Shown: positions 28,057-36,810 of the stretch, in pieces
Numbering within the stretch: the stretch's first letter is position 1
Layout of the letters: each line of letters opens with the position of its first letter
Assembly (NCBI RefSeq): GCF_000631985.1
Contig: NZ_JFYN01000034.1
Location: 496,001 to 560,000, forward strand
DNA from: Pseudomonas sp. RIT288
Lineage (GTDB): Bacteria; Pseudomonadota; Gammaproteobacteria; Pseudomonadales; Pseudomonadaceae
Direction: 5' to 3'
DNA length: 64,000 bases
Translations under genes and position numbers: made by a program
The notes under the pieces: model-generated
Seen by the model: only the letters and a program-made list of their open reading frames with translations
What the model was told of the DNA's origin: nothing
The model's database searches: none

Positions 28057-28122
28057 TTAATCCGTAATTCATGGATTAACTAAGGTGCTCTATTGACACT
28101 CTTTCCCGCACGCTCTTATCTA
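28057..28122 (+). promoter_or_regulatory. Inverted repeat and sigma-70 promoter in the 466-bp gap before 28260
   Basis: TTAATCC (28057-28063) and GGATTAA (28073-28079) form an inverted repeat. It is followed by TTGACA (28093-28098) and, 17 bases on, TTATCT (28116-28121), a good sigma-70 promoter candidate. The rest of the 27.8-28.26 kb gap is AT-rich with no gene seen. Confidence 0.5.
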
Positions 28123-28259
28123 GTCGGCAACCGGCACCCATTAGTTGAATCAATCCGTACTCAGCCCGAACAAAAGTTCACGGTTGCATTACCGATTCAT
28201 CACGCCTTTTGTTTTTTCAAGAAACGGAATTCGCCGCAAGACTTCAAGGAGAGAACCCG

Positions 28260-29024
28260 ATGACCCGCACTTCGCATAACCCCGAACTGGCAGCGCCGAA
28301 CCTCGCATCCGCACACAACAACGCGATCAACCTGGCGGCGGCCGCGCACTTGCTGATTGATGTGCTGCCCTATTCCGGCATGGACGCCGGTGATCTGATC
28401 GAACTGTTCTGGAACAACTGCTACGTTGCCTCACGGGTCTTGACCAGCGAAGACGTCGGCGCCTCGATCAGCCTGCGGGTACCGGAGAGCTTTATCGCCA
28501 GTGGCACCGCACGGATTCACTATCGGGTGATGCAAATCGGTCAGGGGCCGGCGCTGTCGGCGGCAACCCGGGTGCAGGTCAAGCTCGACTGTCCCGGCGG
28601 CCAGCCTTCGCCGCTCTGCGGTGACGAGAATCAGCAACTGGCCCCCGTCTCGCTGCCCGACACCATTCGCCGCCAGGGCGTGAACCCCAATCAGATCAAA
28701 CGCGGTGTACCACTGACCATCGAACCCTACCTGAACATGGCCGAGGACGACGCCATCACCCTGCGCTGGGGCGACGTGCGCATGGACCTGGCCCGGATCA
28801 CGGCAGCCGATGTCGGCCTGCCGATTCAGGTCTGGGTGCCACCGGCAGTGATCGTCGAAGGAGGCGAGGATCTACGCCTGGACGTGACCTACTGCATCAT
28901 CGACTGGGTGGGCAACAACTCACGCTGGGCACCGCCACGGACGCTGAAGATCGGGTGCGTGAATCCTTATCTGAAGGTGCCGCTGCGCCAAGCGCTGAAG
29001 GCCGCCGAATCGACCAAGGATTGA
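28260..29024 (+). CDS. Unknown protein with two internal Ig-like repeats
   Basis: 254 residues with no signal peptide or known catalytic motif. Two similar halves are visible. Residues about 40-125 contain LPYSGMDAGDLIELFWNN, then LTSEDVGASISLRVPESFI; residues about 155-235 contain IEPYLNMAEDDAITLRWG, then ITAADVGLPIQVWVPPAVI. Each is about 80 residues and predicted mostly beta, like the short Ig-like modules of larger pseudomonad proteins. ATG 28260 has AAGGAG six to ten bases upstream. It is monocistronic between its own promoter and a strong terminator. Function unknown. Confidence 0.7.
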   Translation: MTRTSHNPELAAPNLASAHNNAINLAAAAHLLIDVLPYSGMDAGDLIELFWNNCYVASRVLTSEDVGASISLRVPESFIASGTARIHYRVMQIGQGPALSAATRVQVKLDCPGGQPSPLCGDENQQLAPVSLPDTIRRQGVNPNQIKRGVPLTIEPYLNMAEDDAITLRWGDVRMDLARITAADVGLPIQVWVPPAVIVEGGEDLRLDVTYCIIDWVGNNSRWAPPRTLKIGCVNPYLKVPLRQALKAAESTKD

Positions 29025-29049
29025 TGCCGCATTCCTGTACTTGTGGGGC

Positions 29050-29170
29050 TTTGTAGTGAGGGGATTCAGGGAAACGACGCGCCGCCCCGATGGACTGCGA
29101 AGCAGTCCCGTTTTTTATGACTCAGAAAAGGCCGCTGCGCGGCCTGTCGGGGATAAATCCCCTCACCACA
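29050..29170. repeat. REP-like element, family 3 (inverted pair)
   Basis: GTAGTGAGGGGATT on the left and GGGGATAAATCCCCTCACCAC on the right are partly inverted. They enclose the terminator and a GGCCGCTGCGCGGCC palindrome. Same family as the element at 22917. Confidence 0.6.
29092..29116 (+). terminator. Rho-independent terminator
   Basis: GGACTGC-GAA-GCAGTCC is followed by CGTTTTTT. This strong 7-bp stem ends the transcript of the 28260 gene. Confidence 0.85.
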
Positions 29171-29281
29171 GGTTGTATCACCACGGCTGTGAGCCTGTTA
29201 ACCAACCCGACCACCACCCCTTCTATACATATTCCTAAAAGTTAGTTTATTTAATATTTATACACGCTTAGGGTATATGAA

Positions 29282-29360
29282 CCGGACCACCGGACATTCT
29301 TTCGTTCGCCGCACTTTTGCGGCGTTTTTCATGAGATGTGAGGTAGGTAGTATGGTCCGG
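29282..29360 (+). promoter_or_regulatory. Attenuator-like leader of the sfnB operon
   Basis: A 7-bp perfect hairpin CGCCGCA-CTTT-TGCGGCG (29307-29324) followed by TTTTT looks like an intrinsic terminator only 22 bases before a leader ORF. Flanking it, CCGGACC (29282-29288) is exactly complementary to GGTCCGG (29354-29360), which includes the last base of the leader ATG. The two pairings are nested rather than exclusive. No promoter fits between hairpin and ORF, so transcription should cross the hairpin. Confidence 0.5.
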
Positions 29361-29420
29361 AACACAATCACCCCAGTGCAGATCGCCAGGGCATTGCGTG
29401 CAGCCAAGGAGCGGCACTGA
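29352..29420 (+). CDS. 22-residue leader ORF overlapping sfnB
   Basis: ATG at 29352 opens a 22-codon frame (MVRNTITPVQIARAL..., ending AAKERH) whose TGA at 29418-29420 overlaps the next ATG by one base. GAGG lies about nine bases upstream. The ribosome site of the following gene (AAGGAG, 29406-29411) is inside it, so translation through it could open that site. The peptide is basic and likely helical. Function unknown. Confidence 0.5.
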   Translation: MVRNTITPVQIARALRAAKERH

Positions 29421-30661
29421 TGTCCAGTCTGGCAGACGCTAACGTCCAGTCGGATCTGGACATCGCCCCGTCGTTGTTGCCCGCGCAGGTCTTGCGCAAC
29501 GACGCCCAAGCCATCAAGGCTGCCCACGAACTGGCGCAAGTCGCCCGCGTGCAGGCCGCCAGGCGCGACCGCCAGCGCAAGCTGCCGTGGTCGGAAATCG
29601 AACAGTTCACCCGCAGCGGCCTCGGCAGCATTGCGATCCCGCGCGAATACGGTGGCCCACAAGTTTCATTCGTCACATTGGCCGAAGTGTTCGCGATCGT
29701 TTCCGCGGCCGACCCGGCGCTGGGACAGATCCCGCAGAACCAGTTCGGCATTATCAATCTGGTACTCGGCAGCGCCACCGAAGCGCAGAAAAAACAGCTG
29801 TTCCAGAGTGTTCTGGAAGGTTGGCGCATCGGCAATGCCGGCCCTGAGCGCGGCACCAAAAACACCCTGGAATTGAAAGCGCGCATCACCGCCGACGGCG
29901 ATGACTACGTGATCAACGGCCAGAAGTTCTACTCCACCGGCGCGCTGTTCGCGCACTGGGTGGCGGTCAAGGCGCTCAATGACGACGGCAAGCAGGTGCT
30001 GGCCTTCGTCCGTCGTGGCACCCCGGGCCTGCGCATCGTTGATGACTGGTCGGGCTTCGGTCAGCGCACCACTGCCAGCGGCACGATTTTGCTGAACAAC
30101 GTGCGCGTCGAGTCGAGCCTGGTCGTCGATAACTGGAAAATCAACCAGAAGCCAAACACTCAAGGCGCAGTGTCGCAGCTGATTCAGGCGGCCATCGACG
30201 CCGGCATCGCCCGTGGCGCCATCGACGACGCCATCGAATTCGTCAAAACCCGCGCGCGCCCATGGATCGACGCCAGGGTCGAACGCGCCAGCGATGACCT
30301 CTACGTGATCGCCGACATCGGCAAGCTGAAAATCGAACTGCACGCCGCCGAAGCGTTGCTGCGCAAGGCCGGGCAAGTGCTGGATCAGGTGCACGCCGCA
30401 CCGCTGACCGCCGAATCCGCCGCCCGCGCTTCAATTGCGGTGGCCGAAGCGAAAGTGCTGACTACCGAGATCTCGCTGCAGGCCAGCGAAAAGCTTTTCG
30501 AACTGGCCGGCAGCCGCGCGACCCTCGCCGAATTCAACCTTGACCGCCACTGGCGCAACGCTCGGGTGCACACCCTGCACGATCCGGTGCGCTGGAAATA
30601 TCACGCGGTTGGCGCCTATCGCCTGAACGGTACTTTGCCTGCTCGCCATTCCTGGATCTGA
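29420..30661 (+). CDS. SfnB-family sulfur acquisition oxidoreductase (first copy)
   Basis: 413 residues of the acyl-CoA dehydrogenase-like flavoprotein family that includes SfnB and DszC. Key regions are GLGSIAIPREYGGPQVSFVTLAEV near 70-95, GQIPQNQFGI, GQKFYSTGALFAHWVAV, the core DDWSGFGQRTTASGT, and a C-terminal HTLHDPVRWKYHAVG. SfnB proteins are implicated in use of methyl sulfones and related compounds under sulfate limitation. It is translationally coupled to the leader ORF and followed 38 bp later by a paralogue. Confidence 0.88.
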   Translation: MSSLADANVQSDLDIAPSLLPAQVLRNDAQAIKAAHELAQVARVQAARRDRQRKLPWSEIEQFTRSGLGSIAIPREYGGPQVSFVTLAEVFAIVSAADPALGQIPQNQFGIINLVLGSATEAQKKQLFQSVLEGWRIGNAGPERGTKNTLELKARITADGDDYVINGQKFYSTGALFAHWVAVKALNDDGKQVLAFVRRGTPGLRIVDDWSGFGQRTTASGTILLNNVRVESSLVVDNWKINQKPNTQGAVSQLIQAAIDAGIARGAIDDAIEFVKTRARPWIDARVERASDDLYVIADIGKLKIELHAAEALLRKAGQVLDQVHAAPLTAESAARASIAVAEAKVLTTEISLQASEKLFELAGSRATLAEFNLDRHWRNARVHTLHDPVRWKYHAVGAYRLNGTLPARHSWI

Positions 30662-30699
30662 GACGACCGCACACTTTCTCAAAAGCATTGGAGAAACCC

Positions 30700-31893
30700 A
30701 TGCCTTTTTCCCATCCCGTCGCGGTTATCACCAGCGATGAGCAAGCCCTGATCGTCGCCAGCGACCTGGCCGAAGATTTCAAACGCGACAGTGCCGTGCG
30801 CGACCGTGAACGCCGCCTGCCACTGCCGGAACTCGACGTATTTTCCCGCTCCGGCCTGTGGGGCATCAGCGTGCCCAAGGAGTATGGCGGCGCCGGCGTG
30901 TCCAACGTGACCCTGGCCAAGGTCATCGCCCTGATCGCTCAGGCTGACGGCTCTCTCGGGCAGATTCCGCAAAACCATTTCTACGCCCTCGAAGTGCTGC
31001 GCGTTAACGGCAGCCACGAGCAGAAACAACGCCTGTACGCCGAGGTGCTGGCCGGCCAGCGCTTCGGCAATGCTCTGGCGGAACTGGGTACCAAAACCGC
31101 CCACGATCGCGTCACCAGCCTCAAGCGTGACGGCGACGGCTATCGCATCAACGGTCGCAAGTTTTATGCGACCGGCGCGATCTATGCGCAGCGCATCCCG
31201 ACGTCGGTGGTTGATGAAAATGGCGTGCAGCAACTGGCCTTCGTCCCGCGTGACAGCAAAGGCCTTACGGTGATCGACGACTGGAGCGGTTTCGGCCAGC
31301 GCACCACCGGCAGCGGTTCGGTGGTGTTCGAAGACGTCTACGTTGCCGCCGAGGATGTGATCCCGTTCCAGAGCGCCTTCGAGCGTCCGACCACGGTCGG
31401 CCCGCTGGCGCAGATTCTTCACGCCGCCATCGACACCGGTATCGCTCGCGCCGCTTACGAAGATGCCCTGCACTTCGTGCGCAGCAAGACCCGGCCGTGG
31501 ATCGATTCCGGCAACGACAAGGCCACCGAGGATCCACTGACCCTGAAGAGTTTCGGCCACTTGAGCATTCGTCTGCACGCCACCGAAGCACTGCTGGAAC
31601 GCTCCGGCGAATTCCTCGACAAAGCCCAGGCCGAGACCAACGCTGAAACAGTCGCCGCCGCCTCGATTGCCGTCGCCGAAGCACGGGCGATCAGCACCGA
31701 AATATCGCTCGCCGCTGGCAGCACCCTGTTCGAACTGGCCGGCAGTCAGGCGACCCTGATCGAGCACGGCCTCGACCGCCACTGGCGCAACGCCCGGGTG
31801 CACACCTTGCACGACCCGGTGCGCTGGAAGTATCACGCGGTGGGCAATTACTACCTCAACGATGAAAAGCCTCCGCTGCGAGGAACGATCTGA
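30700..31893 (+). CDS. SfnB-family sulfur acquisition oxidoreductase (second copy)
   Basis: 397 residues, clearly paralogous to the preceding protein. It shares GISVPKEYGGAGVSNVTLAKV, GQIPQNHFYAL, DDWSGFGQRTTGSGS and the same C-terminal HTLHDPVRWKYHAVG. It is a flavin-dependent dehydrogenase-fold monooxygenase expected to work with reduced flavin. ATG 30700 was chosen over TTG 30688 because TTGGAGA lies just upstream. Its stop overlaps the next ATG by one base. Confidence 0.88.
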   Translation: MPFSHPVAVITSDEQALIVASDLAEDFKRDSAVRDRERRLPLPELDVFSRSGLWGISVPKEYGGAGVSNVTLAKVIALIAQADGSLGQIPQNHFYALEVLRVNGSHEQKQRLYAEVLAGQRFGNALAELGTKTAHDRVTSLKRDGDGYRINGRKFYATGAIYAQRIPTSVVDENGVQQLAFVPRDSKGLTVIDDWSGFGQRTTGSGSVVFEDVYVAAEDVIPFQSAFERPTTVGPLAQILHAAIDTGIARAAYEDALHFVRSKTRPWIDSGNDKATEDPLTLKSFGHLSIRLHATEALLERSGEFLDKAQAETNAETVAAASIAVAEARAISTEISLAAGSTLFELAGSQATLIEHGLDRHWRNARVHTLHDPVRWKYHAVGNYYLNDEKPPLRGTI

Positions 31894-33251
31894 TGAGCGC
31901 CGCGAAAAAGAAGATCCTGCTCAACGCGTTCAACATGAACTGCATCGGCCATATCAACCATGGCCTGTGGACGCATCCGCGCGACACCTCGACCCGCTAC
32001 AACACAATTGAATATTGGACCGAACTGGCGCAGTTGCTGGAGCGCGGGCTGTTCGACGGGCTGTTCATCGCCGACATCGTCGGCGTGTACGACGTCTACC
32101 AGAACTCGGTGGACGTCACGCTCAAAGAGTCAATCCAGTTGCCGGTCAACGACCCGCTGCTGCTGGTGTCAGCGATGGCCGCCGTGACGAAAAACCTCGG
32201 CTTCGGCCTCACCGCCAACCTCACCTATGAACCGCCCTATCTGTTCGCCCGCCGAATGTCCACGCTCGATCATCTGAGCCGTGGTCGGGTCGGCTGGAAC
32301 ATCGTCACCGGTTACCTCGACAGCGCCGCCAAGGCCATGGGTCTGCGCGAACAGGTCGAGCATGACCGCCGTTACGATCAGGCCGACGAGTACCTCGAAG
32401 TGCTCTACAAACTCTGGGAAGGCAGTTGGGAAAACGGCGCGGTGCTCAATGATCGCGAGCAGCGTATCTACGCGCAGCCGGAGAAGGTGCACAAGGTCGA
32501 GCACCATGGCGAGTTTTATCAGGTCGAGGGTTATCACCTCTGCGAGCCGTCGCCGCAGCGTACGCCGGTGCTGTTCCAGGCCGGCAGTTCCGATCGCGGT
32601 CTGCTGTTCGCCGGACGTCACGCCGAGTGCGTGTTCATCAGTGGCCAGAACAAGCCGTCGACCAAGGTGCAGGTGGACAAGGTCCGCGCCAGCGCGGTCG
32701 AGGCCGGGCGCAATCCCGAGGACATCAAGGTGTTCATGGGCCTCAACGTGATCGTCGGCGCGACCGAAGCAGCCGCGTGGGCCAAACACGCCGAGTACCT
32801 GAGTCATGCCAGCGCCGAGGCCGGCGTCGCACATTTCTCAGCCTCCACCGGCATCGACTTTTCCCAGTACGAAATCGACGAACCGATTCAGTACGTCAAG
32901 AGCAACGCCATCCAGTCCGCAACCAAGAACCTGCAGAACAACGACTGGACCCGACGTAAGTTGCTCGACCAGCACGCCCTCGGTGGCCGCTATATCACCG
33001 TGGTCGGCTCGCCTGAGCAAGTCGCGGATGAACTGGAATCGTGGATCGCCGAAACCGGGCTGGACGGCTTCAACCTCACGCGCATCGTGACCCCGGAAAG
33101 CTATGTCGATTTCATCGAGCTGGTGATTCCGGAGTTACAGCGGCGCGGGTCGTACAAGACCGCGTATGACAGCGGCAGCTTGCGCGAGAAGCTGTTCCAC
33201 GGCGAAGCGCATTTGCCCGAGCAACATACCGGCGCTTCGTACCGGCATTAA
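31893..33251 (+). CDS. DmoA/DszA-like FMN-dependent monooxygenase
   Basis: 452 residues of the luciferase-like monooxygenase superfamily, closest by eye to dimethyl-sulfide monooxygenase DmoA and DszA. Landmarks are NAFNMNCIGHINHGLWTHPRD near 10-30, LTANLTYEPPYLFARRMSTLDHLSRG with RVGWNIVTGYL near 110-145, and FQAGSSDRGLLFAGRHAECVF. It oxidises an organosulfur substrate using FMNH2. Immediate coupling to the two SfnB-like genes suggests a joint C-S cleavage route. Substrate unknown. Confidence 0.88.
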   Translation: MSAAKKKILLNAFNMNCIGHINHGLWTHPRDTSTRYNTIEYWTELAQLLERGLFDGLFIADIVGVYDVYQNSVDVTLKESIQLPVNDPLLLVSAMAAVTKNLGFGLTANLTYEPPYLFARRMSTLDHLSRGRVGWNIVTGYLDSAAKAMGLREQVEHDRRYDQADEYLEVLYKLWEGSWENGAVLNDREQRIYAQPEKVHKVEHHGEFYQVEGYHLCEPSPQRTPVLFQAGSSDRGLLFAGRHAECVFISGQNKPSTKVQVDKVRASAVEAGRNPEDIKVFMGLNVIVGATEAAAWAKHAEYLSHASAEAGVAHFSASTGIDFSQYEIDEPIQYVKSNAIQSATKNLQNNDWTRRKLLDQHALGGRYITVVGSPEQVADELESWIAETGLDGFNLTRIVTPESYVDFIELVIPELQRRGSYKTAYDSGSLREKLFHGEAHLPEQHTGASYRH

Positions 33252-33255
33252 CAGC

Positions 33256-33322
33256 TTCGCGAGCAGGCTCGCTCCCACATTTGAAATGCATTTCCCCTGT
33301 GGGAGCGAGCCTGCTCGCGAAG
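33256..33322. repeat. REPIN, family 2
   Basis: Arms TTCGCGAGCAGGCTCGCTCC and GGAGCGAGCCTGCTCGCGAA are perfectly inverted, between the monooxygenase and metQ. Confidence 0.93.
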
Positions 33323-33370
33323 AGGCCCAAATAGACACTAAAAACTTATGCACTGACTGGAAAAACCACC

Positions 33371-34180
33371 ATGACCCAGAAATTCCTGACCCACCCAGTC
33401 AAAGCACTGGCCCTGGCCTTCGGCCTGTTCAGTTCGGCTGTGTTCGCCGCCGATGCACCACTGAAAATCGGCACCACCGCCGCCTTCGCCATTCCGCTGG
33501 AAGCCGCCGTCGAAGAGGCCTCCAAACAAGGCCTGAAAGTCGAGCTGGTGGAGTTCACCGACTGGATCGCACCGAACGTCAGCCTCGCCGCCGGCGACAT
33601 CGACGTGAACTACTTCCAGCACATCCCGTTCCTCGAAAACGCCAAGGCCGCCTCCGGTTTTGACCTGGTGCCGTTCGCTCCGGGGATCATCAACAACGTC
33701 GGCCTCTATTCAAAAAAATACAAAAGCTTCGACGAGTTGCCTGAAGGCGCCAGCGTGGCCATCGCCAACGATCCGATCAACAGCGGTCGCGGCCTGCAAC
33801 TGCTGGCCAAGGCGGGTCTGATTACCCTGAAACCAGGGGTCGGCTACAAGGCCACCGAAGACGACATCGTCGCCAACCCGAAGAAGATCAAGATCCTGCA
33901 AGTCGAAGCCGTGCAACTGGTGCGCGCCTATGACGACGCCGATCTGGTTCAGGGCTACCCGGCCTACATCCGTCTGGCGAAGACCTTCGATGCGGGCTCG
34001 GCGTTGCTGTTCGACGGTCTCGACCACAAGGAATACGTGATCCAGTTCGTGATCCAGCCCAAGAGCAAGGACGACCCGCGCCTGATCAAGTTCGTCGACA
34101 TCTACCAGCACTCGCCGGCCGTTCGCGCCGCGCTGGATAAAGCTCACGGCAAGCTGTATCAGGCCGGTTGGGAAAGCTGA
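33371..34180 (+). CDS. metQ: MetQ/NlpA-family substrate-binding protein
   Basis: 269 residues with a signal peptide ending FSSAVFAAD and the NlpA fold (FTDWIAPNVSLAAGDIDVNYFQHIPFLE). Relatives bind methionine. No lipobox cysteine is seen, so it is probably soluble in the periplasm. With metN two bases downstream it forms metQNI. Position after the sulfone-type monooxygenases suggests it may bring in a sulfur compound used by them rather than only methionine. Confidence 0.87.
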   Translation: MTQKFLTHPVKALALAFGLFSSAVFAADAPLKIGTTAAFAIPLEAAVEEASKQGLKVELVEFTDWIAPNVSLAAGDIDVNYFQHIPFLENAKAASGFDLVPFAPGIINNVGLYSKKYKSFDELPEGASVAIANDPINSGRGLQLLAKAGLITLKPGVGYKATEDDIVANPKKIKILQVEAVQLVRAYDDADLVQGYPAYIRLAKTFDAGSALLFDGLDHKEYVIQFVIQPKSKDDPRLIKFVDIYQHSPAVRAALDKAHGKLYQAGWES

Positions 34181-34182
34181 GC

Positions 34183-35304
34183 ATGACGGCCGCGATCCAA
34201 CGGCGACTGGAGATTCCAGAGCCAAAAAATGCTGAAAAAACCGAACTGCATCCCGAGCTGAATCGCGCCCACGTACGCTTCATCGGCCTGGGTAAAATTT
34301 ACGAAGGTCGACAAGGCCCGGTCGCGGCCCTGCAAGGCATCGATCTGGCGATCCAGCGCGGCGAGGTGTTCGGCATCATCGGTCGCAGCGGCGCCGGCAA
34401 GTCGTCGCTGATCCGCACGATCAATCGTCTGGAACAACCGACTGCGGGGCGGGTGCTGATCGATCAGGTCGACATCGGCGAGTTCGATGAAGACCGGCTG
34501 GTCACGCTGCGGCGGCGCATCGGCATGATCTTCCAGCACTTCAACCTGATGTCGGCCAAGACCGTATGGCAGAACGTCGAACTGCCACTGAAAGTCGCGG
34601 GCGTGCCGAAGGCGCAACGCGAGCAGAAGGTTCGTGAACTGCTCGAACTGGTCGGCTTGCAAGCCAAGCACACGGCCTACCCGGCGCAGCTTTCCGGTGG
34701 GCAGAAACAGCGTGTCGGCATCGCCCGCGCATTGGTGCATGACCCGGACATTCTGCTCTGCGACGAGGCCACTTCGGCGCTCGATCCCGAGACCACTCAG
34801 TCGATCCTCGGCCTGCTGCGCGAGATCAATCAGCGCCTGGGCCTGACCATTGTGTTGATCACCCATGAAATGGCGGTGATCCGCGAAATCTGCGACCGCG
34901 TGGTGGTACTGGAACACGGGCGAATTGTCGAGCAAGGCCCGGTCTGGGAAGTGTTCGGCAATCCGCAGCACGAGGTCAGCCAGACCTTGCTCGCGCCGCT
35001 GCAACACGCACTGCCGGAAGAACTGCAAAGCCGTCTGCATGCCCAGCCGCCCTCCCCGGGCGCGGCGGTGGTATTGCGCTTGCAGTTCACTGGCAGTGCC
35101 GGCGACGAGCCGGATCTGGCCGCGTTATTTGCTGCCCTCGGCGGACGCGTGAAGTTGCTGCAGGGCGGCGTTGAACGGATTCAGGGCCACGCGCTGGGAC
35201 AACTGTTGCTGGCGGTCAGCGGCTCATCCTTGAGCGCCGAACAATTGCGCGAGCGCGCCGGGCAGTGGGCGCAACGAGTGGAGGTATCGGGTTATGTGGT
35301 TTGA
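34183..35304 (+). CDS. metN: Methionine-type ABC transporter, ATP-binding protein
   Basis: 373 residues. The ABC ATPase domain has Walker A GRSGAGKSS near 66-74, signature LSGGQKQRVGIARAL and Walker B ILLCDEATSALDP. A C-terminal NIL/ACT-like regulatory domain covers about residues 290-370 and in MetN mediates inhibition by methionine. An unusual N-terminal extension of about 25 residues (MTAAIQRRLEIPEPKNAEKT) precedes the usual start region. Its last 11 bases overlap metI. Confidence 0.9.
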   Translation: MTAAIQRRLEIPEPKNAEKTELHPELNRAHVRFIGLGKIYEGRQGPVAALQGIDLAIQRGEVFGIIGRSGAGKSSLIRTINRLEQPTAGRVLIDQVDIGEFDEDRLVTLRRRIGMIFQHFNLMSAKTVWQNVELPLKVAGVPKAQREQKVRELLELVGLQAKHTAYPAQLSGGQKQRVGIARALVHDPDILLCDEATSALDPETTQSILGLLREINQRLGLTIVLITHEMAVIREICDRVVVLEHGRIVEQGPVWEVFGNPQHEVSQTLLAPLQHALPEELQSRLHAQPPSPGAAVVLRLQFTGSAGDEPDLAALFAALGGRVKLLQGGVERIQGHALGQLLLAVSGSSLSAEQLRERAGQWAQRVEVSGYVV

Positions 35305-35938
35305 TCGTTTGCTCCAGGGATTCATCGACACCTTCCTGATGGTCGGCGTGTCGTCGCTGATCGCGTTGCTGGTGGGGATCCCGATGGCGGTGATTCTGGT
35401 CACCAGCGACAAGGGCGGGATCTATCAGGCGCCGCTGCTCAACCGGGCGCTGGGCGCGTTCGTGAATCTGTTCCGCTCGATCCCGTTTCTGATCCTGATG
35501 GTCGCGCTGATTCCGTTCACCCGGCTAATAGTCGGCACCACGTACGGTGTGTGGGCGGCGGTGGTGCCGCTGACCATTGCCGCGACGCCGTTCTTCGCGC
35601 GGATTGCCGAAGTGAGCTTGCGTGAGGTCGATCACGGCTTGATCGAGGCGGCGCAGGCCATGGGCTGCCGACGCTGGCACATCGTCTGGCACGTACTGTT
35701 GCCTGAAGCGCTGCCGGGGATTGTTGGCGGGTTCACGATTACGCTGGTGACGATGATCAACTCGTCAGCCATGGCCGGGGCGATAGGTGCCGGCGGCCTC
35801 GGCGACATCGCTTACCGCTACGGTTATCAGCGTTTCGACAGCCAGATCATGTTGACAGTGATTGTGTTGCTGGTGGCGTTGGTGGCGGTGATTCAGCTGG
35901 GTGGCGATCGTCTGGCGCGGGGCCTGAACAAGCGTTAA
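35294..35938 (+). CDS. metI: Methionine-type ABC transporter, permease
   Basis: 214 residues with five membrane segments. The coupling loop near 118-140 reads EAAQAMGCRRWHIVWHVLLPEALP, as in MetI. It completes metQNI and is followed by a family-2 REPIN. Confidence 0.92.
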   Translation: MWFDRLLQGFIDTFLMVGVSSLIALLVGIPMAVILVTSDKGGIYQAPLLNRALGAFVNLFRSIPFLILMVALIPFTRLIVGTTYGVWAAVVPLTIAATPFFARIAEVSLREVDHGLIEAAQAMGCRRWHIVWHVLLPEALPGIVGGFTITLVTMINSSAMAGAIGAGGLGDIAYRYGYQRFDSQIMLTVIVLLVALVAVIQLGGDRLARGLNKR

Positions 35939-35962
35939 GGCATGCCGCGCCTCTGAAACCGC

Positions 35963-36028
35963 TATCGCGAGCAGGCTCACTCCTACAGGGGAGCGCATTT
36001 CAAATGTAGGAGTGAGCCTGCTCGCGAT
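35963..36028. repeat. REPIN, family 2, variant arms
   Basis: Arms TCGCGAGCAGGCTCACTCCT and AGGAGTGAGCCTGCTCGCGA are inverted. Both arms carry the CACTCC/GGAGTG change, so the variant is matched between arms. Confidence 0.92.
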
Positions 36029-36096
36029 GGGCTGCGCAGCGGCCCCGCTGGTTGGCGTATATTCGGCAAATCCCAACTGCCGCGCAGCCCTCGACA

Positions 36097-36726
36097 ATGA
36101 AGCAGACTCCCACCGATCTGGAACAGATCACCGCCACCACCCTCGGCCACTACAATTCGGTGGCCGAAGACTTCCGCGAAGGCACCCGCGACCACGATGT
36201 CAGCCAGAACATCGACGCGCTGCTACGGCATATTCACGGCACTGCGCCGTTCACGATTCTCGATTTCGGTTGCGGCCCGGGGCGCGACCTGCAGACGTTC
36301 ACCCGCATGGGCCACGTCGCGGTCGGCCTCGATGGCACGCCGGAATTTGCGCGCATGGCCCGCGAGGACAGCGGTTGCGAGGTCTGGCAGCAGGACTTTC
36401 TGAAACTCGATCTGCCGGCCGAGCGCTTCGACGGGATCTTCGCCAATGCGGTGCTGTTTCATGTGCCGTCGCAGGAATTGCCGCGAGTGCTCAAGCAGTT
36501 GCATGGCACGCTGAAGCCGGACGGGGTGTTGTTCAGTTCCAATCCGCGCGGGGATAACCGTGAGGGCTGGAACGGGCCGAGGTATGGCGCGTATCACGAT
36601 CTTGAGGCGTGGCGCGGGTTGCTCACGGCAGCGGGGTTTGTCGAGCTTGAGCATTACTACCGGCCGGCGGGATTGCCGCGCGAGCAGCAGCCTTGGCTGG
36701 CGAGTGTCTGGCGGCGGGTTGGCTGA
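36097..36726 (+). CDS. Class I SAM-dependent methyltransferase
   Basis: 209 residues. Motif I is FTILDFGCGPGRDLQTF near 53-69, the acidic motif II is VGLDGTPEF near 75, and FDGIFANAVLFHVP near 107-120 resembles motif IV of UbiE/Tam-like enzymes. The substrate cannot be predicted. ATG 36097 is used; no better ribosome site is seen upstream. It is monocistronic between REPINs. Confidence 0.82.
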   Translation: MKQTPTDLEQITATTLGHYNSVAEDFREGTRDHDVSQNIDALLRHIHGTAPFTILDFGCGPGRDLQTFTRMGHVAVGLDGTPEFARMAREDSGCEVWQQDFLKLDLPAERFDGIFANAVLFHVPSQELPRVLKQLHGTLKPDGVLFSSNPRGDNREGWNGPRYGAYHDLEAWRGLLTAAGFVELEHYYRPAGLPREQQPWLASVWRRVG

Positions 36727-36734
36727 AGATCAAA

Positions 36735-36801
36735 AGATCGCAGCCTTCGGCAGTTCCTGCATGGGATTACCCGTAGGAGCTGCCGCAGGCTGCGATCTTT
36801 T
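36735..36801. repeat. REPIN, family 1, mixed-variant arms
   Basis: The left arm has CAGCCTTCGGCAGTTCC and the right arm GGAGCTGCCGCAGGCTG. Unlike nearly all other copies, the two arms carry different variants (TTC versus GCA). Confidence 0.88.
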
Positions 36802-36810
36802 GCTTTTGCC

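Noticed and set aside
29041..29238. A 65-residue plus-strand frame after the 28260 gene
   Set aside because: It consists of terminator and REP-like palindromes, with no ribosome site at its start.
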